DNA of 64,000 bases, taken from positions 519,811 to 583,810 of the forward strand of contig NZ_LMFP01000028.1 in the NCBI RefSeq assembly GCF_001426885.1. Direction: 5' to 3'. Below are positions 37,027 to 44,909 of this stretch, in pieces (the stretch's first letter is position 1; each line of letters opens with the position of its first letter). The notes beneath the pieces are model-generated. The model was not told the origin of the DNA. It saw only the letters and a list, made by a program, of their open reading frames with translations, and searched no databases. The translations under genes and the position numbers were made by a program. The DNA is from Pelomonas sp. Root1444 (lineage in GTDB: Bacteria; Pseudomonadota; Gammaproteobacteria; Burkholderiales; Burkholderiaceae_C).

Positions 37027-37883
37027 AGGCCTTCGCGCGGCGTCGGATAAAGCAGCTTCAGGCGCAACTCGCGCTTGAGCCGCGCGTTGACCAGCCGGCG
37101 CGACTCGCTCCAGAAGCTCAGCTGCATCGCGCTCATGCGTTCGGCCGCTTCCGTGCGCGTGATGCGCTCCGGGCGCGGCAGGCCGGCGAGGTCCGCAGCC
37201 AGGTCGAAGTAGTCGCCCATCAGCAGCTCGCTGTCGTCGCAGACGTTCACCGCGCGCTGCGGCAGACCGCGCAACAGCGCGAGCACGCAGGCACGGGCCA
37301 GGTCGTCGGCGTGGATGTGGTTGGTGAAGACATCGTCCTCGCGCCGCAGCACCGGCGTGCCGCGCGCCAGGCGCTCGCGCGGATGGCCGCCCTCGCGGTC
37401 GCGGGCGTAGATGCCCGGCACGCGCAGCAGGCTCACCTGCGTGCCGTGGCGGCGGCCGAAGGCGCGCAGTTGCATCTCGGCGTCGACACGGCGGCGGGCA
37501 CGGTCGGTGGCGGGGTTCAGCGCCCGCGTCTCGTCGACCAGCACCCCGCCGCAGTCGCCGTAGACGCCGGTCGTGCTGACGTACACCAGGGCGTGCGGCG
37601 GCCGGCGCGCCAATGCGGCCAGCAGCTGCCGCGTGCGGACGTCGGACTCGCCGTCGCGAGCCGGTGGCGCCAGGTGCAGCACGCGGTCCGCCACGCTCGC
37701 CAACCGGCCCAGCGTGGCCGGCTCGTCGAGGTTGCCCAGCAGCGGCACGGCACCCGCGGAGCGAAGCTCGGCCGCACGCGCCGGTGTCGACGTCAGCGCG
37801 AACACGCGCCAGCGGCCGGCCAGCGCACGCAGCACACGCAGGCCGACGTCGCCGCAGCCAATGATCAGCAATCTGGAGGACAT
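37023..37883 (-). CDS. NAD(P)-binding epimerase/SDR-type protein (YeeZ-like)
   Basis: The 286-residue protein has an N-terminal Rossmann motif LLIIGCGDVGLRVLRAL and an atypical-SDR body (YVSTTGVYGD, LLRVPGIYARDREGG, HADDLARACVLALL). The TGVYGD motif retains the Tyr but lacks a canonical YxxxK, as in extended atypical SDRs of the YeeZ type. Substrate unknown. The ATG at 37883 is preferred to a TTG five codons upstream. It is convergent with the rhomboid gene and divergent from the reductase gene (74 bp). Confidence 0.85.
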   Translation of the reverse strand: MSSRLLIIGCGDVGLRVLRALAGRWRVFALTSTPARAAELRSAGAVPLLGNLDEPATLGRLASVADRVLHLAPPARDGESDVRTRQLLAALARRPPHALVYVSTTGVYGDCGGVLVDETRALNPATDRARRRVDAEMQLRAFGRRHGTQVSLLRVPGIYARDREGGHPRERLARGTPVLRREDDVFTNHIHADDLARACVLALLRGLPQRAVNVCDDSELLMGDYFDLAADLAGLPRPERITRTEAAERMSAMQLSFWSESRRLVNARLKRELRLKLLYPTPREGL

Positions 37884-37957
37884 GCAGGGGTCGGGCAAAA
37901 TGGCGGGCAGTCTACGGCCCCGGACTCCTCAGCGGGGCCGCTGCTTTTTGAAGCCCC

Positions 37958-38986
37958 ATGTCCCATCAGATCACCATCCAGCCCGCCGGCCGCGTCTACC
38001 AGACCGAGGGCGACGACACCTTGCTCGCCGCCGCCATCCGCAATGGCGTGGGCCTGCCCTACGGCTGCAAGGACGGCGCCTGCGGCTCGTGCAAGAGCAA
38101 GCTGCTGGAAGGCGCCGTCATCCACGGCAACCACCAGCCCAAGGCCCTGTCGGCCGAGGAAGAAGCCGCGGGGTTCGTACTGACCTGCTGCGCGCGGCCC
38201 CAGACCGATTGCGTCGTCGAGGCCCGCACGGTGCCCGGCGCCGGCGAGTTCCCGGTGCTGAAGCTGCCCACCCGCGTGTCGGCCATCCTCAAGCCCGCGC
38301 CTGACGTGGCCGTGTTGACGATGCAGCTCGCCGCCAACCAGAACTTCCAGTTCCGCGCCGGCCAGTATGTCGAGTTCATCCTGCGCGACGGCTCGCGCCG
38401 CAGCTACTCGATGGCCAATGCGCCGCACAGCCTGCCGGGCCAGATCGAGCTGCACATCCGCCACATGCCCGGTGGCAAGTTCACGGACCATGTGTTCGGT
38501 GCGCTGAAGGAGAAGGACATCCTGCGCATGGAGGGGCCGTTCGGCAGCTTCTTCCTGCGCGAGGACAGCGACAAGCCCATCGTTCTGCTGGCCAGCGGCA
38601 CGGGCTTCGCGCCCATCAAGGCCATCGTCGAGCGCGCCCGCCATATCGAGTCCAAGCGGCCGATGGTGCTGTACTGGGGTGCGCGCAAGCAGGCCGATCT
38701 CTACCTGAACGACTGGGCGGCACAGCTCGCCGCCGAATGCGCGGAGCTGACCTACGTGCCCGTGCTGTCCGAGCCCGACGCGGGCTGGACGGGGCGCACC
38801 GGCTTCGTCCACCGCGCCGTCATGGCGGACCTGCCGGACATGAGCGGTCACCAGGTCTATGCCTGTGGCGCGCCCATCATGGTGGACTCGGCGCAGAAGG
38901 ACTTCGTCGAGCATTGCAAGCTGCCCGCGGAAGAGTTCTACGCCGACGCTTTCACGTCCGAGGCAGACAAGCACGGCAAAGCCTGA
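37958..38986 (+). CDS. 2Fe-2S ferredoxin-NAD(P)H reductase (AscD/CDP-deoxyhexose reductase-like)
   Basis: The 342-residue electron-transfer flavoprotein has an N-terminal plant-type ferredoxin domain with Cys37, Cys42, Cys45 and Cys77 (PYGCKDGACGSCKSKLL, VLTCCARP). An FAD-binding domain (RRSYSMANAP) and an NAD(P)-binding domain (LLASGTGFAPIKAIVERA, YACGAPIMVDSA) follow. The architecture is that of oxygenase reductases and CDP-6-deoxyglucoseen reductase-type proteins. No sugar-nucleotide genes are nearby, so a general reductase role is more likely. The following dioxygenase gene begins 7 bp after its stop. Confidence 0.9.
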   Translation: MSHQITIQPAGRVYQTEGDDTLLAAAIRNGVGLPYGCKDGACGSCKSKLLEGAVIHGNHQPKALSAEEEAAGFVLTCCARPQTDCVVEARTVPGAGEFPVLKLPTRVSAILKPAPDVAVLTMQLAANQNFQFRAGQYVEFILRDGSRRSYSMANAPHSLPGQIELHIRHMPGGKFTDHVFGALKEKDILRMEGPFGSFFLREDSDKPIVLLASGTGFAPIKAIVERARHIESKRPMVLYWGARKQADLYLNDWAAQLAAECAELTYVPVLSEPDAGWTGRTGFVHRAVMADLPDMSGHQVYACGAPIMVDSAQKDFVEHCKLPAEEFYADAFTSEADKHGKA

Positions 38987-38993
38987 CGTGAAC

Positions 38994-39731
38994 ATGTTCG
39001 AGCCGCCCTGGACCGACCCGGCCGACCTCGTCGGCTCGCTCAAGCGTGACGGCAAGGCCGTGCTCGCACCGGCCGCTCTCGGCGTGCTGGGCGTGTCCGC
39101 CGCGGCGCTGGACGCGCTCAAGCCCTGCTGGGACGACCTGCCGCCCGATGGCTACCTGCGCGACGGCGGGCGCTACCGCTTCCGCCGCCACGGCTGCTTC
39201 ATCGCCGACGGCGGCACGCTGACGCTGGCACCCCACCGCGCCCACTGGCAGCCGCTGGACTACAACGCACTGCACGGTGGCCTGCAGCGCTGGTATGTGC
39301 CGCTGGAGCAGGCCATGGTGGCCTCGCCGGTGTGGTCGGCCCTGCTGCTGAACCTGGCGCGGGTCACTTCGGCATTGCGCGGCGAGCAGGCCTGGTTCAT
39401 CGAAGCGCACCCGTTCCGCATCGACACCAGCGACGGCATCGGCCGGCCGACGCCCGAGGGCGCGCACCGCGACGGCGTCGACCTGGTGGCCGTGCTGATG
39501 GTGGGGCGCCACAACATAAAGGGTGGTGAGTCGCGCGTCTTCGAAGCCGCCGGGCCGGCCGGGCAGCGCTTCACGATGACCCAGCCCTGGACGACGCTGC
39601 TGCTCGACGACCAGCGCCTCATTCACGAGACGACGCCCATCCAGCCCCTGGACGTCGCCCAGCGCGGCTGGCGCGACACGCTGGTCATCACGTTGCGCAG
39701 CGGCGCATTCCAGGGCCCGCGGGAAGGCTGA
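38994..39731 (+). CDS. 2OG-Fe dioxygenase family protein (BsmA/IDO type)
   Basis: The 245-residue protein carries the Fe(II) triad His158, Asp160 (AHRDGVDLVAVLMVG) and His211 (LLLDDQRLIHET). The distal motif WRDTLVITLR supplies the 2-oxoglutarate Arg. The family (pfam10014-like) includes free-amino-acid hydroxylases such as isoleucine dioxygenase and the biofilm protein BsmA. It is likely co-transcribed with the reductase upstream. The start ATG at 38994 is chosen; a GTG two codons earlier is possible. A terminator follows. Confidence 0.85.
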   Translation: MFEPPWTDPADLVGSLKRDGKAVLAPAALGVLGVSAAALDALKPCWDDLPPDGYLRDGGRYRFRRHGCFIADGGTLTLAPHRAHWQPLDYNALHGGLQRWYVPLEQAMVASPVWSALLLNLARVTSALRGEQAWFIEAHPFRIDTSDGIGRPTPEGAHRDGVDLVAVLMVGRHNIKGGESRVFEAAGPAGQRFTMTQPWTTLLLDDQRLIHETTPIQPLDVAQRGWRDTLVITLRSGAFQGPREG

Positions 39732-39758
39732 AAGGGCCGCCGGCCGATAAACTCACGG

Positions 39759-39787
39759 ACGGCCGCGCCACAAGCGCGGCCGTTTTT
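39759..39787 (+). terminator. Rho-independent terminator after the dioxygenase gene
   Basis: The perfect 10-bp stem ACGGCCGCGC / GCGCGGCCGT with loop CACAA is followed by TTTTT, 28 bp after the stop and 32 bp before the next start. Confidence 0.85.
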
Positions 39788-39818
39788 CCAACTGCCGCGC
39801 TCACCAAGCGCCCGACGC

Positions 39819-40874
39819 ATGAACCCCACCTCCCTCTTCGGCCTGCCCGAGCAGGCCGCCCACGAGCGCGTGCTGCTCGCCACCGACCCGGCCACCGGCC
39901 TCAAGGCCATCCTCGCCGTGCACAGCACCGCGCGCGGCCCGGCCTTCGGCGGCTGCCGCCTCTGGCACTACGACTCCGAACTCGCCGCGCTGAACGACGC
40001 GCTGCGGCTGTCGCAGGGCATGAGCCTGAAGAACGCGCTGGCCGACCTGCCGTTCGGCGGCGGCAAGGCGGTCATCCTGAAGCCTGAGGGCAGCTTCGAC
40101 CGCCCCGCCCTGTTCGCCGCCTTCGGCCGCGCCGTGCAGTCGCTGCAAGGCGCCTACATCACCGCCGAGGACGTCGGCACGACCACCGCGGACATGCGCG
40201 GCATGCAGGCCGTGACGTCCTATGTGAGCGGCATCCCGCGCGAAGGCGCGTTCGGTGGCGACCCCAGCCCCAAGACGGCCTGGGGCGTGTTCGTGGCCAT
40301 CCAGGCCGGCGCCCGCCTGGTGCTCGGCCGCCCGTCGCTGGACGGCGTGCGCGTTGCGCTGCAAGGCCTGGGTGCCGTGGGCTGGCACCTGGCGGAGTTC
40401 CTGCACAACGCCGGCGCCCGGCTGGTGGTGGCTGACGTGGACGCGGGCAAGGTCGAACGCGCGGTCGCGCAGTTCGGTGCAGCGCCGGCGAGCGTGGCCG
40501 ACATCCTCGCCGCCGACGTCGACGTGCTGGCGCCCTGCGCCCTCGGGGCCTCGCTGAACGAGCAGACCGTGCCGGCCATTCGCGCCAAGCTCATCGCTGG
40601 CGCCGCCAACAACCAGTTGGCCACGGCGGCCGACGGCGACGCGCTGCAGCGCCGTGGCATCTGCTACCTGCCCGACTACCTGGTGAACGCCGGCGGCATC
40701 ATCAGCGTCGCCCGCGAGTACCGCGGCGAAGGCGAGGAAGCGGCCGTCATGGCCGAGGTCGGCAAGATCGCCGAGCGCGTCGAGGAGTTGCTGCAACGCG
40801 TGCAGAAGGCCGACTCGACGCCGGCCCGCGTGGCCGACGACTGGGCACGCTCCAAGCTCGTCCGGCAAGGCTGA
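39819..40874 (+). CDS. Glu/Leu/Phe/Val dehydrogenase (leucine dehydrogenase type)
   Basis: The 351-residue NAD-dependent amino-acid dehydrogenase has the substrate and catalytic lysines in GMSLKNALADLPFGGGKAVI (Lys71, Lys83). The Rossmann motif VALQGLGAVGWHLAEFL and ANNQLATAADGDALQRRGI are also intact. Length and absence of the N-terminal glutamate-dehydrogenase extension fit the leucine/valine dehydrogenases. It would reversibly deaminate branched-chain amino acids to 2-oxo acids. The neighbouring liv transporter operon, convergent across a shared terminator, supports a branched-chain substrate. Confidence 0.9.
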   Translation: MNPTSLFGLPEQAAHERVLLATDPATGLKAILAVHSTARGPAFGGCRLWHYDSELAALNDALRLSQGMSLKNALADLPFGGGKAVILKPEGSFDRPALFAAFGRAVQSLQGAYITAEDVGTTTADMRGMQAVTSYVSGIPREGAFGGDPSPKTAWGVFVAIQAGARLVLGRPSLDGVRVALQGLGAVGWHLAEFLHNAGARLVVADVDAGKVERAVAQFGAAPASVADILAADVDVLAPCALGASLNEQTVPAIRAKLIAGAANNQLATAADGDALQRRGICYLPDYLVNAGGIISVAREYRGEGEEAAVMAEVGKIAERVEELLQRVQKADSTPARVADDWARSKLVRQG

Positions 40875-41006
40875 GCGGCGCGAGCCCGGCGGGCGCGCGA
40901 TTTGCCGCCCGCCTCTCGCGCCGACGCCGCCGGTGGCCAGCATCCAGCGCGTGCGCGTAGCGGCCGGCGGGACGGACGTGACAGCCGTCTGACCCACACC
41001 GCAAAC

Positions 41007-41035
41007 ACGAACGCCTGGCATCGCCAGGCGTTCGT
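41007..41035. terminator. bidirectional terminator between the amino-acid dehydrogenase gene and livF
   Basis: A near-perfect 12-bp stem (ACGAACGCCTGG / CCAGGCGTTCGT) encloses a 5-nt loop midway between two convergent genes. T-rich sequence is modest on either side (TTCATC / TGTTTG). It probably serves livF and the dehydrogenase gene. Confidence 0.7.
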
Positions 41036-41056
41036 TCATCCAAGCCGGCGTGCCGG

Positions 41057-41770
41057 CTACTCGCCGAGGTAGGCCGCGCGCACCTTGGGGTCGTTGAGCA
41101 GCGCCTGGCCCTCGCCGTCCATCGTCACCTCGCCGGACTCCATCACGTAGCCGCGGTTGGCCAGCTGCAGCGCGCGGCTGGCGTTCTGCTCGACGAGCAG
41201 CACCGTCACGCCCTGCTTGTGGATGTCGTTCACGACTTCGAAGATCTTGTCGACCATGATGGGCGACAGGCCCATGGAGGGCTCGTCCAGCAGCAGCACC
41301 TTGGGGCGTGCCATCAGCGCACGGCCCATGGCCAGCATCTGCTGCTCGCCGCCGGACATCGTGCCGGCCAGCTGCTTGGCGCGCTCCTTGAGGCGCGGGA
41401 AGAGGCCGAAGACCTTGTCGATGTCGGCCTGGATCTCGCCATCCTTGCGGTTGTAGGCGCCCATCAGCAGGTTCTCGGTGATGGTCATGCGGGTGAAGGT
41501 GCCGCGGCCCTCGGGCACCATGACCAGGCCTTGCTTGGCCAGGTCCCAGGCGCCCTGGCCCTTGATGGCCCGCCCCAGGTATTCGACGCTGCCGGCGGCC
41601 ACGGGCTGCAGGCCGGTGATGGCCTTCAGCGTGGTCGTCTTGCCGGCGCCGTTGGCGCCGATCAGCGACACCAGTTCGCCCTCGCGCACCTCGAAGCTGA
41701 CGCCCTTGACGGCCTGGATGCCGCCGTAGGCGACCTTCAGGCCGCTGACTTTGAGAAGGGTTTGTGCCAT
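41057..41770 (-). CDS. livF: branched-chain amino acid ABC transporter ATP-binding protein LivF
   Basis: The 237-residue ATPase has Walker A GANGAGKTT (residues ~37-45), signature MSGGEQQMLAMGRALMARP, Walker B VLLLDEPSMGLSP and H-loop-like VEQNASRAL (the usual His position is Asn, as is normal for LivF). It powers uptake of Leu/Ile/Val-type substrates with LivG. It is last in the operon livH-livM-livG-livF, 14 bp after livG. Confidence 0.95.
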   Translation of the reverse strand: MAQTLLKVSGLKVAYGGIQAVKGVSFEVREGELVSLIGANGAGKTTTLKAITGLQPVAAGSVEYLGRAIKGQGAWDLAKQGLVMVPEGRGTFTRMTITENLLMGAYNRKDGEIQADIDKVFGLFPRLKERAKQLAGTMSGGEQQMLAMGRALMARPKVLLLDEPSMGLSPIMVDKIFEVVNDIHKQGVTVLLVEQNASRALQLANRGYVMESGEVTMDGEGQALLNDPKVRAAYLGE

Positions 41771-41784
41771 GTTCGTCGTCCCTC

Positions 41785-42570
41785 TCAGTGGTTCTTGTGG
41801 CCGGCGCCGAGGTAGGCCTCGATCACCTTCTCGTTGCGCTGCACTTCGTACGGCGTGCCTTCGGCGATCTGCTTGCCGTAGTCCAGCACCGTCACGCGGT
41901 CGCACAGGCCCATGACCAGCTTCACGTCGTGCTCGATGAGCAGGATGGTGCGGCCATCGTTGCGGATGCGGTCGATCAGCTCGCGCAGCACGACCTTCTC
42001 GGTCGCGTTCATGCCGGCCGCGGGCTCGTCGAGCGCGATGAGCTGCGGGTCGGTGGCCAGGGCCCGCGCGATCTCCAGGCGGCGCTGGTCCCCATAGCTC
42101 AGCGTGCGCGCCTTGTACTCCGCGTACTTGCCGATGCCGACGTAGTCCAGCAGCTCCTGGGAGCGCGCAGCGATGGCGGCTTCCTCGGCCTTGAACTTGG
42201 GCGTGCGCAGCACCGCGCCGATCAGGCCGGACTTGGTGCGGATGTGGCGACCCACCATCACGTTCTCAAGCGCCGTCATGTCGGCGAAGAGGCGGATGTT
42301 CTGGAAGGTGCGCGCGATGCCGGCCTTGGCGACCTGGTGCACGGCCTGCGGCGTGTAGGGCGTGCCGCCCAGCGAGAAGCTGCCGCCGTCGGGCGTGTAC
42401 AGGCCGGTGAGGACGTTGAAGAAGGTCGTCTTGCCGGCACCGTTGGGGCCGATCAGTCCGTAGACCTGGCCGCGCTGGATCTGGATGCCGACGTCGGACA
42501 GGGCCTGGACGCCGCCGAAGCGCTTGGACGCGCCGCTGACGTTGAGAACGATGTTGTCGTGGGTGGTCAT
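41785..42570 (-). CDS. livG: branched-chain amino acid ABC transporter ATP-binding protein LivG
   Basis: The 261-residue ATPase has Walker A GPNGAGKTTFFNVLTG, signature LSYGDQRRLEIARALATDP, Walker B LIALDEPAAGMN, and IEHDVKLVMGLCDRV carrying the H-loop His. The C-terminal extension EVQRNEKVIEAYLG is typical of LivG. Spacing is 10 bp from livM and 14 bp to livF. Confidence 0.95.
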   Translation of the reverse strand: MTTHDNIVLNVSGASKRFGGVQALSDVGIQIQRGQVYGLIGPNGAGKTTFFNVLTGLYTPDGGSFSLGGTPYTPQAVHQVAKAGIARTFQNIRLFADMTALENVMVGRHIRTKSGLIGAVLRTPKFKAEEAAIAARSQELLDYVGIGKYAEYKARTLSYGDQRRLEIARALATDPQLIALDEPAAGMNATEKVVLRELIDRIRNDGRTILLIEHDVKLVMGLCDRVTVLDYGKQIAEGTPYEVQRNEKVIEAYLGAGHKNH

Positions 42571-42580
42571 GGTGCCTTCC

Positions 42581-43663
42581 TCACTTCGCGGGGGCCGGAG
42601 CGGCCTTGCCGTGTTCCGGCGCCGGCCACAGGCCGCGCGGACGGATCAGCATGATGGTGATCATGGCCAGCGCCACCAGCAGCTGGCGCAGGATGGACGC
42701 GTCGATGCGGCCGTCGGTCAGCTGCTGGATGTCGCCCGCGACGTAGCGCAGCACCTCGGGCAGGGCCGCCAGCATCAGCGCGCCCAGGATGACGCCGGGG
42801 ATGTGGCCGATGCCGCCCAGCACCACCATCGCGACGATCATGACCGACTCCTGCAGGCTGAAGGACTCCGGCGACACGAAGCCCTGGAAGCTCGCGAACA
42901 TCGCACCGGCGACACCGCCGAAGGTGGCACCCATGCCGAAGGCCAGCAGCTTCAGGTTGCGGGTGTTGATGCCCATCGCCTTGGCGGCAATCTCGTCCTC
43001 GCGGATGGCCATCCAGGCGCGGCCGATGCGTGACTGCTCGAGCCGGTAGCAGATGATGACGCTGGCCACCACCAGGGCGAGGAAGAGGTAGTAGTACAGC
43101 GTCACCGACGGCAGCGTGTAGTCGCCGATCTGCAGCGGCTTGCCGAGGTCGATGCCGAAGAAGCGGAAGGAATCGATCTGGCCGATGCCGCGCGGACCGT
43201 TGGTGACGTTGACCGGGTACTCCAGGTTGTTCAGGAACACGCGGATGATTTCGCCGAAGCCCAGCGTCACGATGGCAAGGTAGTCGCCGCGCAGCTTCAG
43301 CGTCGGCGCACCGAGCGCGACGCCGAACAGCGCCGCGACGCCGGCCGCCAGCGGGATGACGATCCACAGCGGCGAGTGCAGCCCGGTCGGGAAAGCCGCC
43401 CGGAAGGCCTCGAAGTTCTCGCTGAGGTGGGGGCTGGCCATCAGCGCGAACAGGTAGGAGCCGACGGCGTAGAAGGCGACGTAGCCCAGGTCCAGCAGGC
43501 CGGCATAGCCGACCACGATGTTCAGGCCCAGGGCCAGCAGCACGTACAGCAGGGCCAGGTCGATGATGCGCACCGGGCCGTTGCCGAACTGCTGCGCGAA
43601 CAGCGGCACGACAAGCAGGCCCACGGCCGCGATCAGGAAGGTGACGAGTTTCTTGGTTTGCAT
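42581..43663 (-). CDS. livM: branched-chain amino acid ABC transporter permease LivM
   Basis: The 360-residue permease has about ten transmembrane helices. The LivM signature appears in LNIVVGYAGLLDLGYVAFYAVG and the EAA-like loop RLEQSRIGRAWMAIREDEIAAKAMGIN. It forms the inner-membrane channel with LivH. The C-terminal tail after the last helix (LWPAPEHGKAAPAPAK) is Ala/Pro/Lys-rich. It starts 12 bp after livH. Confidence 0.94.
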   Translation of the reverse strand: MQTKKLVTFLIAAVGLLVVPLFAQQFGNGPVRIIDLALLYVLLALGLNIVVGYAGLLDLGYVAFYAVGSYLFALMASPHLSENFEAFRAAFPTGLHSPLWIVIPLAAGVAALFGVALGAPTLKLRGDYLAIVTLGFGEIIRVFLNNLEYPVNVTNGPRGIGQIDSFRFFGIDLGKPLQIGDYTLPSVTLYYYLFLALVVASVIICYRLEQSRIGRAWMAIREDEIAAKAMGINTRNLKLLAFGMGATFGGVAGAMFASFQGFVSPESFSLQESVMIVAMVVLGGIGHIPGVILGALMLAALPEVLRYVAGDIQQLTDGRIDASILRQLLVALAMITIMLIRPRGLWPAPEHGKAAPAPAK

Positions 43664-43675
43664 GGCGTTCCTCCG

Positions 43676-44599
43676 TCAGGCGCGATCAGCAACACGCTCG
43701 CCGAGCAGGCCCGAGGGGCGCAGCGTCAGCACAAGGATGAGGGCGACGAAGGCGAAGATGTCGGCGTAGTGGCTGCCCAGCACACCGCCGGTCAGGTCGC
43801 CGAGATAGCCCGCGCCGATGGCCTCGATGAGGCCCAGCAGCACGCCACCCACGACGGCGCCGGCCAGGTTGCCGATGCCGCCCAGCACCGCGGCCGTGAA
43901 GGCCTTCAGCCCGGGCATGAAGCCCATCGTGTGCTGCACGGTGCCGTAGTTGGCAGCCCACATCAGGCCGGCCACGGCCGCCAGCGCGGCGCCGATGACG
44001 AAGGTGGTGGAGATGATGAAGTCGGGCTTCACACCCATCAGGCCGGCCACGCGCGGGTTCTCGGCCGTGGCGCGCATCGCGCGGCCCAGCTTGGTGAAGT
44101 TCACGAGGTACATCAGGCCGGCCAGGATGCAGACCGTCAGGCCCAGGATCAGGCACTGCGTGACCGTGATGACCGGGCCACCGAGGTCGAACGGCGTCGT
44201 CGGCAGCAGCAGCGGGAAGGGCTTGGGGTTGGGCTTCCAGATGATCATCGCCAGCACCTGCAGCAGCAGCGACATGCCCATCGCGGTGATCAGCGGCGCC
44301 AGACGCGGCGCGTTGCGCAGCGGCCGGTAGGCGATCTTCTCGACCGCGTAGTTCAGCGTCGCGCAGATGACGATGGCGGCTGCCAGGCCGATCAGCATCA
44401 GCAGCCAGCCGGGGATGCCGGAATCGGCCAGCAGCGTGACGACCGTCCAGCTGACCATGGCGCCGACCATCAGGATCTCGCCGTGGGCGAAATTGATGAG
44501 GTTGATGATGCCGTAGACCATCGTGTAGCCCAGGGCGACCAGGGCATACATGCTCCCGAGCACCAGGCCGTTGATGATCTGTTGAATCAGAGTCTCCAT
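43676..44599 (-). CDS. livH: branched-chain amino acid ABC transporter permease LivH
   Basis: The 307-residue permease starts METLIQQIINGLVLGSMYAL. The LivH motif ALGYTMVYGIINLINFAHGEI and the loop TKLGRAMRATAENPRVAGLMGV are intact, with about eight helices. It is first in the livHMGF operon. The start ATG lies ~46 nt downstream of the predicted sigma-54 transcription start; an in-frame extension upstream would cross that promoter. No livK-type binding protein is encoded in this operon. Confidence 0.94.
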   Translation of the reverse strand: METLIQQIINGLVLGSMYALVALGYTMVYGIINLINFAHGEILMVGAMVSWTVVTLLADSGIPGWLLMLIGLAAAIVICATLNYAVEKIAYRPLRNAPRLAPLITAMGMSLLLQVLAMIIWKPNPKPFPLLLPTTPFDLGGPVITVTQCLILGLTVCILAGLMYLVNFTKLGRAMRATAENPRVAGLMGVKPDFIISTTFVIGAALAAVAGLMWAANYGTVQHTMGFMPGLKAFTAAVLGGIGNLAGAVVGGVLLGLIEAIGAGYLGDLTGGVLGSHYADIFAFVALILVLTLRPSGLLGERVADRA

Positions 44600-44655
44600 G
44601 AGGGCTCCAGACAAGTTTGTAGGGCGCAGCATGCGCCACGCGACCCGGGGTGAAT

Positions 44656-44671
44656 CGCAACCCTCGTGCCA
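44656..44671 (-). promoter_or_regulatory. sigma-54 (RpoN) promoter of livHMGF
   Basis: On the minus strand the sequence TGGCACGAGGGTTGCG matches the consensus TGGCACG-N4-TTGC, with the invariant GG and GC exactly 10 nt apart. The predicted start is near 44645, leaving a ~46-nt leader before livH. Confidence 0.8.
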
Positions 44672-44754
44672 AAACACAAAAACCAGCGGCGTTTCAAGGG
44701 TATTCACCGACCGCATGTAGCCGCCTGGTGTTCGATCCGTCCCGGGCAGCGGGT

Positions 44755-44808
44755 CAAGGTCGGATTTCACGAGTGTCAGCCGCCGCCGGCTGGGCGGAAA
44801 TCCGCACA
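44755..44808. promoter_or_regulatory. candidate upstream activator sites for an NtrC-class regulator
   Basis: TGGGCGGAAATCCGCACA (44791-44808) is an 18-bp palindrome with perfect GCGGA / TCCGC core arms. A second site (44755-44772) shares the core CGGATTTC in inverse orientation. The centres are ~35 bp apart and roughly 120-155 bp upstream of the predicted liv transcription start, a normal activator distance. The sequence recalls DctD-type sites (from memory). Confidence 0.55.
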
Positions 44809-44909
44809 AACCGCACGCGCCGCGAGCGGTTCTCCGCCAGCGCTGAAAAAACCGCCGCAAGCCCTGCCCACGCGTGCCCGGCGTGGGCACACTACACGGC
44901 CCCGCTGCC

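Larger units (their letters stand above)
44600..44909. other. divergent regulatory region between livHMGF and the DctB-like kinase
   Basis: This 310-bp gap has no gene. It contains a sigma-54 promoter facing livH (44656-44671), two related palindromic sites (44755-44808), and an inverted repeat AACCGC / GCGGTT (44809-44814 and 44826-44831). No clear sigma-70 promoter for the kinase gene was seen. Confidence 0.7.
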
